Origin: Cytobacillus horneckiae
Lineage (GTDB): Bacteria > Bacillota > Bacilli > Bacillales > Cytobacillaceae
Reading direction: 5' to 3'
Length of the DNA: 36,903 nt
Assembly: GCF_002835735.1 (NCBI RefSeq)
Contig: NZ_PISD01000064.1
Coordinates: forward strand, 1 to 36,903
Shown: piece after piece, positions 26,099 through 33,864 of the stretch
How the letters are laid out: each line of letters opens with the position of its first letter
Numbering within the stretch: position 1 is the first letter of the stretch
Notes under the pieces: generated by a model
What the model was told of the DNA's origin: nothing
Database searches by the model: none
What the model saw: the letters and a program-made list of their open reading frames with translations, nothing else
Position numbers and translations under genes: made by a program

Positions 26099-26731
26099 TT
26101 AACCTTGTTTAATTAATTCTTGCATTTTAGCTGCAACTGCTTTTTTATCGTCTTTGCTTGTGATACCGCCACCTACGATGACAAGATCTGGTTGTACTTT
26201 AATCACATCTGGAAGTGTTTCTAATTTGATTCCGCCTGCAATAGCAGTTTTCGCATTTTTTACAACGCTCTTAATGGTTGCAAGGTCTTCGAAAGAATTT
26301 TTTCCTACAGCTTGAAGGTCATAACCTGTGTGAACGCAGATATAATCTACTCCTAGTTCATCCAGTTCTTTCGCACGACCTTCAATGTCTTTAACTGCGA
26401 TCATATCAGCAAGGATTTGTTTACCTTGTTTTTTTGCTTCTTCTACAGCACCTTTAATGGACTCGTCTTCAGCTGTACCAAGAATGGTGATGATGTCAGC
26501 GCCTGCTGCAGATGCTTGGCTAACTTCATATCCAGCTGCATCCATGATTTTAAGGTCAGCTAATACAGTTAAGTTAGGGAAGGCAGCTTTCACTTCCTTT
26601 ACTGCTTTAAGGCCTTCATTAATCACAACCGGCGTGCCGATTTCTACAACATCTATATGATTTTCTACTTCTTTCACCAATTCAATGGCTCCTGGAATAT
26701 CTACAAGATCTAATGCTAATTGTAATTTCAT
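26099..26731 (-). CDS. hxlA: 3-hexulose-6-phosphate synthase
   Basis: A 210-residue (beta/alpha)8-barrel enzyme that condenses formaldehyde with ribulose 5-phosphate. Characteristic segments are LALDLVDIPGAIEL at the start, VLADLKIMDAAGYEV with the metal- and phosphate-handling DLK-D motif, VDYICVHTGYDLQA, and AIAGGIKLETLP for the phosphate site. Length is normal. It is the first gene of hxlAB, divergent from an HxlR-type regulator, with the AGTATACT-bearing region between. It is the entry point that captures formaldehyde. Confidence 0.96.
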   Translation of the reverse strand: MKLQLALDLVDIPGAIELVKEVENHIDVVEIGTPVVINEGLKAVKEVKAAFPNLTVLADLKIMDAAGYEVSQASAAGADIITILGTAEDESIKGAVEEAKKQGKQILADMIAVKDIEGRAKELDELGVDYICVHTGYDLQAVGKNSFEDLATIKSVVKNAKTAIAGGIKLETLPDVIKVQPDLVIVGGGITSKDDKKAVAAKMQELIKQG

Positions 26732-26831
26732 TTATTACTCGCTCCTTATATAATAGTATAATTGTGCCGTATAGCTTTCTTTTGCACAGTGTTATTGTAT
26801 CCAATTGATAGCTATTTACTAACGGTATGAT

Positions 26832-26910
26832 ACTCAGTATACTGGGTATGTTACTAAATTAAAAGTATGCACTTTTTTATCATATAGTAACAAAAAGTAT
26901 ACTATGGGAC
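26832..26910. promoter_or_regulatory. Candidate HxlR operator between hxlA and hxlR
   Basis: AGTATACT occurs twice (26836 and 26896). The 46 bp at 26832-26877, read on the minus strand, matches 34 of 46 positions at 27583-27628 upstream of the zwf unit. The conserved cores are AAAGTGC-TACTTT, TAACATAC and TATACTGA. HxlR-family regulators bind such paired sites in Bacillus subtilis hxlAB and respond to formaldehyde. Confidence 0.65.
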
Positions 26911-26935
26911 ATAATAAGGGTTGGAGGTGAAATGA

Positions 26936-27301
26936 ATGCCGAATCTTGGGGAAAAAGTGTTTAATTGTGAAAAAGAATTGACTCTTTCGATTATTGGTGG
27001 AAAATGGAAAATGTTGGTATTGTGGCATCTAGGAAAAGAAGGAACCAAACGTTTTGGTGAACTAAAGGCCCTCATGCCGGGTATCACTCAAAGAATGCTT
27101 GTTAATCAATTGCGCGAACTTGAAGACCATTTGATTGTTCATCGTGAAGTCTATCCTGTCGTTCCACCAAAAGTTGAATACTCACTCACTGAGTATGGAA
27201 GAAGTCTGATGCCTATTCTGGAAGCTATGTATGACTGGGGTAAAGATTATATTGAGAATGTATTGGAAAAAGAAACAGAAAACAAATCGTCTATTCAGTA
27301 G
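26936..27301 (+). CDS. hxlR: HxlR-family transcriptional regulator
   Basis: A 121-residue winged-helix protein. It starts [28 protein letters not shown], where the N-terminal cysteine before the IIGGKWK motif is the family signature, and the formaldehyde-reactive cysteine is known from HxlR work. The recognition helix is [20 protein letters not shown] and the wing [22 protein letters not shown] precedes ATG 26936. It is divergent from hxlA and probably activates hxlAB in response to formaldehyde; control of the zwf unit is inferred from the shared upstream sequence. Confidence 0.93.
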   Translation: MPNLGEKVFNCEKELTLSIIGGKWKMLVLWHLGKEGTKRFGELKALMPGITQRMLVNQLRELEDHLIVHREVYPVVPPKVEYSLTEYGRSLMPILEAMYDWGKDYIENVLEKETENKSSIQ

Positions 27302-27357
27302 AAAAAAGAGTTTCTCCTAGGGGTTCGAAAAAGTGTAAAAAAGTTCATATACTAACA

Positions 27358-27403
27358 AACCACGGTTAGCTATCTTAATAAAGATGCTGTCCGTGTTTTT
27401 TTA
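27358..27403 (+). terminator. Terminator of hxlR
   Basis: CACGG (27361-27365) and CCGTG (27391-27395), with an inner ATCTT/AAGAT stem, are followed by TTTTTTT. Confidence 0.75.
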
Positions 27404-27463
27404 TATCTCTACGTATTTAAAAGGTTGAAAAAACACAACATTTAATAAAAGAATCAGTTACTA

Positions 27464-27510
27464 AAAAGCCAAGGGCAGCGAATCTTGTATAATCGCTGTC
27501 CTTGGCTTTT
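27464..27510. terminator. Second strong terminator
   Basis: AAAAGCCAAGGGCAGCGA (27464-27481) pairs with TCGCTGTCCTTGGCTTTT (27493-27510), a near-perfect 18-bp stem usable in both directions. It insulates hxlR from the zwf unit. Confidence 0.8.
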
Positions 27511-27582
27511 CACTCTTGGTATTGGATTCAAGTTTATAGTATTATTTTTAACACTATGTTATACCAATGTATCTATATGTTA

Positions 27583-27628
27583 ATAAAGTGCGTACTTTCA
27601 AAAGTATAACATACGTAATATACTGATT
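27583..27628 (+). promoter_or_regulatory. Second candidate HxlR operator, upstream of the zwf unit
   Basis: Contains AAAGTGCGTACTTT, TAACATACG and ATATACTGA with the same spacing as the inverted copy in front of hxlA; 34 of 46 bases match. It lies about 135 bp before the first gene of the unit, in the orientation matching its transcription. Confidence 0.65.
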
Positions 27629-27762
27629 TTGCTCAAGTAATAGCGAGCTTAAAGAATACTACCAAACCTTAAGGGAATACTGCTACAAGCATGGTGAGAT
27701 GAAGTGAAACTTCATTTAATAATTTATACATGTTGTTGCTTTTTACGAAAGGAGAGATCCGC

Positions 27763-27927
27763 ATGGAAAGGTTCAAAACTAAGCAGCGAAAAGTTTGTGA
27801 AAGATGTCTAATCATCACCATAAATAATGAAACCTGTCCAAAATGTGGACATTCTCAATTAAGAGATATCATTATTACCGGACAAGCTGGGAGAAATAAA
27901 CGAAACTTACATCCAAAAGTAGGATAA
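27763..27927 (+). CDS. Small zinc-ribbon-like protein
   Basis: 54 residues from ATG 27763, preceded by GAAAGGAGAG. Two CxxC pairs, CERC near residue 13 and CPKCGH near residue 26, suggest a zinc ribbon. The tail is basic (GRNKRNLHPKVG). I do not recognise the family. It is the first gene after the candidate HxlR operator and lies about 95 bp ahead of zwf, so it may be a regulator or metal-binding partner of the formaldehyde genes, or merely a leader ORF. Confidence 0.6.
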   Translation: MERFKTKQRKVCERCLIITINNETCPKCGHSQLRDIIITGQAGRNKRNLHPKVG

Positions 27928-28023
27928 CGCAATAGCGAAAATCCTTGTTGTTTTGTAGGGGAAACGAAGAAAATCAGACATTTTTCTATTTGAAAATGCT
28001 TTGAAAAAGTGGAGGAATGAAAA

Positions 28024-29496
28024 GTGGATTCTATGACGTTTGTCTTATTTGGGGCAACTGGGGATTTAGCTAAGCGAAAAATCTACCCTGCCTTGTTTAA
28101 TTTATATTTGAATCAAAAATTACCAGATTCTTTTTTGATCATTGGTGTAGGAATAGACGAAATGTCTGATGTTGATTTTCAAAACCATGTAACAGACTCG
28201 CTATACACTTTTTCTAGACACTTGATAAATGATAAATCCGAAAAACAAGAGTTTGTAAAGGCATTTCGTTATTGCCAGTTAGATTTCACGAATGCTGAAG
28301 GGTATAAGAAGTTAGTTGAAGTCGTTCAACAAAATGAAAAAGACCAGAGTATTGAAGAGAATCGAATGTTTTATCTTTCTGTTGCTCCTGAATTCTTTGA
28401 TGTAATTGCTTTAAACATAAAGGAGAGTGGCTTAGGTTCGACAAAGGGATGGAAACGATTGATTATCGAAAAACCATTTGGGTATGACTTAAAATCTGCT
28501 GAAGATTTAAACGAAAAATTAAGCAAAGCTTTTGAAGAAGATGAAATTTTCCGGATTGACCATTATCTCGGAAAACCAATGGTTCAAAACCTTGAAGCCT
28601 TGGAATTTGCCAATCCTGTGCTGCAATCACTTTGGAACAATCGGTTTATTGCCAATGTGCAAATTACGGCTAGTGAAACGGTTGGTGTAGAAGAGAGGGC
28701 TGGTTATTATGACCAAGCAGGCGCTATTCGTGATATGGTTCAAAATCATATGCTACAGCTGTTGATGATGACAGCCATGCATCTCCCAAAACAGATTAGT
28801 GCAAAAGATATCCGTAATGAGAAAAGAAAAGTTATGGAATCTCTGCGACCATTACAGAAAAATACTGTAGGTATCCACGTCGTTCGTGGCCAATATGGAT
28901 CAGGTGAAATAAACGGTACACCAGTAGTCAGATACTTAGAAGAACCTGGCGTTGATGCTTCTTCTAAAAACGATACATTCGTCGCTGCTCGTCTATGGAT
29001 TGATAATTCCTTCTGGGACGGGGTCCCATTCTATATCCGGACAGGAAAAAGAATGACGGAAAAATTAACGCGGATTGTGATTGAATTCAAAAACCCATTA
29101 AAGAATTTGTATACCAATGAAATCCAAAATGCTGAACCCAATCTATTAGTTATTAATGTAAGTCCTAATGAAGGTGTTTCGTTGCAGTTAAATAGTAAAA
29201 ACCCGATAAATGGAAAATTAGAACCTATTGTTGTTGATTTTTCAGCGAGTAAAAAAGACGTGCCCGAAGCATATGAACTCTTAATATTTGATGCTCTGCG
29301 TGGGGACTCTACCTTCTTTGCTCATTGGGACGAAGTTGAATTATCTTGGAAATGGGTACAGCCCGTTTTAGAGGCGTTTGAGGAAAATGCCCTTCCACTC
29401 CACCTATATCAAGCCGGTTCGATGGGGCCACAAGCTGCTTCGCAATTATTGGAGGAGGATGGTTTTAAATGGTGGGAAACTAGGGGGGGAGTTTAA
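28024..29496 (+). CDS. zwf: Glucose-6-phosphate 1-dehydrogenase
   Basis: 490 residues, normal length. It oxidises glucose 6-phosphate to 6-phosphogluconolactone with NADP+ (or NAD+). The N-terminal Rossmann motif is FGATGDLAKRKIYPALF. The active-site signature is FRIDHYLGKPMVQN near residues 175-190, and IEKPFGYDL precedes it. GTG 28024 has GGAGG 7 bases upstream. In this cluster it draws the fructose 6-phosphate made by HxlAB, after Pgi, into the oxidative branch that regenerates ribulose 5-phosphate. No lactonase gene is seen; hydrolysis may be spontaneous or use the host enzyme. Confidence 0.96.
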   Translation: MDSMTFVLFGATGDLAKRKIYPALFNLYLNQKLPDSFLIIGVGIDEMSDVDFQNHVTDSLYTFSRHLINDKSEKQEFVKAFRYCQLDFTNAEGYKKLVEVVQQNEKDQSIEENRMFYLSVAPEFFDVIALNIKESGLGSTKGWKRLIIEKPFGYDLKSAEDLNEKLSKAFEEDEIFRIDHYLGKPMVQNLEALEFANPVLQSLWNNRFIANVQITASETVGVEERAGYYDQAGAIRDMVQNHMLQLLMMTAMHLPKQISAKDIRNEKRKVMESLRPLQKNTVGIHVVRGQYGSGEINGTPVVRYLEEPGVDASSKNDTFVAARLWIDNSFWDGVPFYIRTGKRMTEKLTRIVIEFKNPLKNLYTNEIQNAEPNLLVINVSPNEGVSLQLNSKNPINGKLEPIVVDFSASKKDVPEAYELLIFDALRGDSTFFAHWDEVELSWKWVQPVLEAFEENALPLHLYQAGSMGPQAASQLLEEDGFKWWETRGGV

Positions 29497-29694
29497 TCCG
29501 CACCTCCCTGGAAGGCTATTGGTATGAAGAGAGCAAACCGAGGTTGGATTTGACAGATAATTGTTACGCGATTTACCCAAGGAACTTAAAGTATTTGTTG
29601 AATCCTTATGGTTCCATAAGGAGACCATGAAGAACAACAAATGGGTAGCATAATAATACAGGCTATTTTTTGTAATTTAAAGGAGGAAACTCAA

Positions 29695-30588
29695 GTGAAA
29701 GTAGGATTAATTGGATTAGGGAAAATGGGTATGAACTTAGGAAAAAACTTAATTGACAATAAACACCGTGTAATGGCGTTTGATCTAAATACAAATACTA
29801 TTGAAGAAATTAAAAAATACGGAGTTGAAGGAGCATCCAGTTTACAAGATCTTGTTCAATCATTAGAAAAGCCACGAGTTGTTTGGATAATGGTCCCACA
29901 CTCCGTCGTTGATTCAGTTATTAGTGAAATCACACCATTTCTAAGTGAAGGAGATATCGTCATTGAAGCTGGTAATTCGCATTATAAGGAATCCATTCGT
30001 CGTTACGAACAGTTGAAGAAAGTTGGAGTGAGCTTTATGGATGCCGGTACTTCTGGGGGGATGGAAGGTGCTCGCTATGGTGCTTGTTATATGATTGGTG
30101 GAGATCCTGAAGCATGGAGCATTGTCGAGCCGATTTTTAGAGATACAGCTGTAGATAATGGGTATTTATATGCTGGGAAATCTGGTAGTGGCCACTTCTT
30201 AAAAATGGTCCACAATGGAATAGAATACGGAATGATGGCCGCCATTGGTGAAGGATTCGAAGTCCTGGAAAAAAGCGATTTCGATTTTGACTATGAAAAA
30301 GTGGCACGGGTGTGGAATAACGGTTCTGTCATCCGCTCATGGCTCATGGAATTGACAGAACGCGCATTTTCTAAAGATGCAAAATTAGATGAAATTAAGG
30401 GCATTATGCATTCTTCTGGGGAAGGGAAATGGACAGTTGAAACCGCTTTGGATCTTCAAACAGCTACCCCTGTTATCGCTATGTCTTTACTAATGCGTTA
30501 CCGTTCATTAGACAATGATACATTTACAGGTAAAGTGGTAGCTTCCCTTCGTAATGAATTTGGCGGACATGCTGTGGAAAAATCATAA
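29695..30588 (+). CDS. gnd: 6-phosphogluconate dehydrogenase (decarboxylating), short GndA-type
   Basis: About 297 residues, the short form typical of NAD+-preferring enzymes rather than the 470-residue NADP+ form. It starts KVGLIGLGKMGMNLGKNL (nucleotide site). The signatures MDAGTSGGMEGARYGACYMIGG (in two parts: MDAGTSGGMEGA and YMIGG) and HFLKMVHNGIEYGMM carry the catalytic Lys and substrate residues. GTG 29695 follows AAAGGAGG; the open frame reaches back to 29641 but that start lacks a site. It releases CO2 and returns ribulose 5-phosphate to HxlA, closing the cycle. Confidence 0.94.
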   Translation: MKVGLIGLGKMGMNLGKNLIDNKHRVMAFDLNTNTIEEIKKYGVEGASSLQDLVQSLEKPRVVWIMVPHSVVDSVISEITPFLSEGDIVIEAGNSHYKESIRRYEQLKKVGVSFMDAGTSGGMEGARYGACYMIGGDPEAWSIVEPIFRDTAVDNGYLYAGKSGSGHFLKMVHNGIEYGMMAAIGEGFEVLEKSDFDFDYEKVARVWNNGSVIRSWLMELTERAFSKDAKLDEIKGIMHSSGEGKWTVETALDLQTATPVIAMSLLMRYRSLDNDTFTGKVVASLRNEFGGHAVEKS

Positions 30589-30706
30589 AGTCATCTGCTG
30601 TATATGTCTTTCGTTAAAATGAGCCGGAAATTCATTGGATTTTTAGTTTGGTATATCCCAAAAATTGGTAGATTTACTTAAGTCGTTGATAGTGCTAACT
30701 ATGTTG

Positions 30707-30890
30707 ATTGAAGCGGAAGGAGCGAGACTCCTCGAAAATGCATTCACATTTTCTCGTGCGGTGCCTATTCACGGATGATGATTCAACGTCCTGCGGGAAA
30801 AACATGACAAGGGAGACCCCGCAGCCGCACAGCGCCGAGGAGGCTCCCGGCTCGCCCGCGGAAAGCGAGCACCTGGAGCCAACAGACAAG
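30707..30890 (+). repeat. GC-rich Bacillaceae-type dispersed repeat
   Basis: An island clearly richer in G and C than its surroundings, with GGAGCGAGACTCC, CTGCGGGAAAAACATGACAAGG (shown in parts), GACCCCGCAG and CGCCGAGGAGGCTCCCGG. It resembles a repeat found between genes in many Bacillaceae genomes. It can fold into long hairpins (GAGGCTCC/GGAGCC). Any reading frame in it is fortuitous. Confidence 0.6.
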
Positions 30891-30934
30891 TTTAACAGAG
30901 CCAAAAAAATAAAACAATATTGAGGTGTGACATC

Positions 30935-31426
30935 ATGAACGTATTGGATGCAAAAATCATTAACACACAATATGGTTTAGAAACCTATTTAGACATGGTG
31001 AAGAATATCGAAGTAAAAGAACTCCATTCTCCATCAGATAATGAGCCCTTTTATGAAATAGTATTAGGGATAGAGTATTTTCTTCTAAGGGACGGAAAAT
31101 ATTATGATAGTGAAAGGAATTATTTTCGGATTCAAATGAGCGAAGATTTTAATTCAATCACGTTAAGAGAGACAGATACCGAAAGTTTATTTGCTGTCAA
31201 AACCGAACACGAGAGAGACTCAACTAAGCTACTGGTTGGAGAATGGCTTATAAAAACCAATGCTTTCAAGCAAGTAATAAGTGAACTGATCCAACAAAAG
31301 AAAATGGAGAATGTTCAAAATGAGGGAGACACTCGAAAAGTATTAGGAACGATAAGATTCTTGGAAATATTACTTGAAATCAAAACAGAAGACATACTAA
31401 GTGCCGATGTAGAGAGGGACCATTGA
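30935..31426 (+). CDS. Hypothetical protein in the formaldehyde cluster
   Basis: About 163 residues from ATG 30935 (GAGGTG upstream). Mainly acidic, no membrane segment or signal, no cysteines, with mixed strand/helix pattern; for example VLGIEYFLLRDGKYYDSERNYFRIQMSEDFNSI in the middle, quoted here only as LGIEYFLLRDGKYYD. The C-terminal third is helical (AFKQVISELIQQKKMENVQ). I do not recognise a family. It lies between gnd and pgi on the same strand and is probably cytosolic. Confidence 0.7.
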   Translation: MNVLDAKIINTQYGLETYLDMVKNIEVKELHSPSDNEPFYEIVLGIEYFLLRDGKYYDSERNYFRIQMSEDFNSITLRETDTESLFAVKTEHERDSTKLLVGEWLIKTNAFKQVISELIQQKKMENVQNEGDTRKVLGTIRFLEILLEIKTEDILSADVERDH

Positions 31427-31571
31427 GTTTTCTTAATACTAACTGTCTTTTAATGTACGCTATTGATAATTACACGGTCCCACTAAGGATTTTTCAAAAT
31501 TGAAAAGGGGGAGTTTAAATGTGTTTTTAAAAACTTCCCTTATATACTGTAGAAAAGGAGAATGCACTAAC

Positions 31572-31670
31572 ATGAAACGTTTTACTATGCCGAGAGATCT
31601 TTTTTACGGAGAAGGATCTCCGATTGAAGCAGCTAAGCTAAATTTGATTGAAAGGGGAAGTAATGTATGA
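31572..31670 (+). pseudogene. N-terminal remnant of an iron-type alcohol dehydrogenase
   Basis: A 32-codon frame, MKRFTMPRDLFYGEGSPIEA and a short tail, closely resembles the first residues of iron-containing alcohol dehydrogenases (pattern MKRFTxPRDxxYGEGS). AAAGGAG precedes the ATG. The frame then ends at TGA, overlapping the pgi start in ATGA. The rest of the enzyme is missing, so a deletion seems to have joined this start to pgi. It may now act as a short leader translated ahead of pgi. Confidence 0.6.
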
Positions 31671-33004
31671 CTATTTCGTTTGATTACTCCAATGCATTAG
31701 CATTTATGAAAAAGAGTGAAGTAGATAATCTAAGTGAATTTGTAAAAGTGGCTCATAAAATGCTACATGAAAAAACAGGCCCCGGCTCTGATTATCTTGG
31801 TTGGGTCGATTTGCCACTAAACTATGATAAGAGTGAATTTGAAAGAATTAAACAAGCTGCTGAAAGAATCAAGAAACATTCAGACGCAATGGTTGTAATT
31901 GGTATTGGTGGTTCGTATTTGGGTGCAAGATCAGCTATAGAAGCTTTGTCCCATAGCTTTCATAACCAAATGAACGATAAGACAAAAGTGTATTTTGCCG
32001 GTCACAATATCAGTTCTACTTATATATCTCATTTATTTGAACTATTAGAGGGGAAAGATATCTCTGTTAACGTCATTTCCAAATCAGGAACAACGACAGA
32101 GCCAGCCCTTGCTTTCCGTATTTTTCGTGACTATATGGAGAAAAAATACGGAAAAGAAGAGGCGAGAAAACGTATTTTTGCCACTACTGATCAGGAAAAA
32201 GGCGTATTAAAAAAGCTCGCGGACAAAGAAGGATATGAAACGTTTGTTATTCCGGATGATGTAGGTGGAAGGTATTCTGTGCTAACAGCAGTTGGTCTCT
32301 TACCAATTGCCGTAGCAGGACTTGATATTGATCATATGATGGAAGGGGCAGCAGCAGCAGCCCGTAAATACAACAATCCTGATTTATTGACAAATGAGAG
32401 CTATCAGTATGCTGCGGTCCGAAATGTACTCTACAATAAGGGAAAAGCAATTGAAGTGCTTGTTAACTATGAGCCCTCCCTTCACTACGTATCGGAATGG
32501 TGGAAGCAGCTGTTTGGGGAAAGTGAAGGAAAAGATCAAAAGGGGCTATTCCCTGCTTCCGTTGATTTTTCAACGGATTTGCATTCCATGGGGCAATATG
32601 TACAAGAAGGTCGACGAAACCTTTTAGAAACGGTTTTACAGATTAAGAAACCTCGAATTGAAGTGACTATTCAGGAGGATCCAGAAAATATTGATGGATT
32701 AAACTTCCTGGCAGGTAAGACGATGGATGAAGTCAACAAAAGTGCATTTCAGGGTACCCTTATGGCCCATATAGATGGAGAAGTACCTAATCTCGTGATT
32801 GAACTGGATGAAATGAATGAATACACTTACGGTGAGATGGTTTACTTTTTTGAGAAGGCATGTGGGATTAGTGGCCATCTATTAGGAGTTAACCCATTTG
32901 ACCAGCCTGGAGTCGAAGCATACAAGAAGAATATGTTTGCTTTACTTGACAAACCTGGTTTTGAAGCAGAAAAAGCTACTCTCATGGAGCGTTTATCAAA
33001 ATAA
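31667..33004 (+). CDS. pgi: Glucose-6-phosphate isomerase
   Basis: 445 residues, the usual short bacterial (Bacillus) form. [16 protein letters not shown] near residue 75 and [15 protein letters not shown] near residue 140 are the sugar-phosphate sites. [21 protein letters not shown] is the family signature, and [14 protein letters not shown] ends the enzyme. It converts the fructose 6-phosphate from HxlB to glucose 6-phosphate for Zwf. The start overlaps the alcohol dehydrogenase remnant by 4 bp (ATGA) with GGGGA upstream, so translation may be coupled. Confidence 0.96.
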   Translation: MTISFDYSNALAFMKKSEVDNLSEFVKVAHKMLHEKTGPGSDYLGWVDLPLNYDKSEFERIKQAAERIKKHSDAMVVIGIGGSYLGARSAIEALSHSFHNQMNDKTKVYFAGHNISSTYISHLFELLEGKDISVNVISKSGTTTEPALAFRIFRDYMEKKYGKEEARKRIFATTDQEKGVLKKLADKEGYETFVIPDDVGGRYSVLTAVGLLPIAVAGLDIDHMMEGAAAAARKYNNPDLLTNESYQYAAVRNVLYNKGKAIEVLVNYEPSLHYVSEWWKQLFGESEGKDQKGLFPASVDFSTDLHSMGQYVQEGRRNLLETVLQIKKPRIEVTIQEDPENIDGLNFLAGKTMDEVNKSAFQGTLMAHIDGEVPNLVIELDEMNEYTYGEMVYFFEKACGISGHLLGVNPFDQPGVEAYKKNMFALLDKPGFEAEKATLMERLSK

Positions 33005-33029
33005 TTATATCTGATTGGTTTTGTATTAA

Positions 33030-33170
33030 TAAAAAGATTGTTACCAAAAACCATATTTTTTGTAACAATATTTATGAGAAATACTGATGCTTGATTTTAC
33101 TAATTTTATAGGTTACCAAAAATAATTACCAAAAGTTTTACCAAATACTTTTACAAAAATGATGTCTCTT
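33030..33170. other. res site of the 13.1-kb transposon
   Basis: GTTACCAAAAA ... TTTTTTGTAAC forms one inverted pair (about 33040-33068). GGTTACCAAAAA, TTACCAAAAG and TTACCAAATA follow at about 33111-33148, just before the resolvase. The arrangement mirrors that at 16840-17010. Confidence 0.65.
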
Positions 33171-33208
33171 GTACAATTAGATTATTAAATTGTGCAGGAG
33201 GCTTCTTT

Positions 33209-33775
33209 ATGATAATCGGTTATGCTCGAGTTTCGACAGTTGACCAAAATTTAGACCGACAAATTATATTACTTTCTGAGTACGGCTGTGAAAAAATGGT
33301 TCAAGAGAAATTTACTGGGACTACAAAGGATAGAGATGGACTTAACTCATTGCTAGATGTAATAAGGAAAGGTGATACCGTTGTAGTAGAAAGTATTTCA
33401 CGCTTAGGGAGAAAAACACTTGATATTCTTTCTATTATTCAGCAATTCGAGGATACTGGTGTAAAGTTCGTTTCTATTAAGGAGAACATGGATACAAGAA
33501 CATCAACGGGAAAAGCCATGTTTCAAATGATGTGTGTCATCGCAGAGTTAGAAAGAAATTTAATTGTAGAAAGAGTTAAAGAAGGGTTAGAAGCGAGTAA
33601 AAGAAGAGGAAAAAAACTAGGAAGGCCTAAAGTGGATCAAGGGAAAATTGAAATAGCCTTGAGGATGTATGACAGTAAAGAATACTCGGTAAAAGAAATT
33701 GTAGAAGGTACAGGACTTTCACAGGGATCATTATATCGAGCGATTAATAAAAGAAAACTAGTAGAAGCAAATTAA
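33209..33775 (+). CDS. tnpR: Serine resolvase
   Basis: A 188-residue serine recombinase. IIGYARVSTVDQNLDRQ holds the catalytic serine, SISRLGRKTLDIL follows, and the C-terminal helix-turn-helix is SVKEIVEGTGLSQGSLYRAI. GGAGG precedes ATG 33209. It is very like the resolvase at 16258. It stands directly upstream of the transposase in the same direction and resolves cointegrates at the adjacent res. Confidence 0.94.
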   Translation: MIIGYARVSTVDQNLDRQIILLSEYGCEKMVQEKFTGTTKDRDGLNSLLDVIRKGDTVVVESISRLGRKTLDILSIIQQFEDTGVKFVSIKENMDTRTSTGKAMFQMMCVIAELERNLIVERVKEGLEASKRRGKKLGRPKVDQGKIEIALRMYDSKEYSVKEIVEGTGLSQGSLYRAINKRKLVEAN

Positions 33776-33864
33776 TAATCTCTTATATTTTTAGGGAATT
33801 ATGTGACGGACTAGGGCAGCTACTCTGTCACCACCCCCAACTTAATTTGAATGGAGTTGGTAAT

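Noticed and set aside
30695..30970. Frames in the GC-rich repeat
   Set aside because: They arise from repeat sequence and have no ribosome site or family resemblance.
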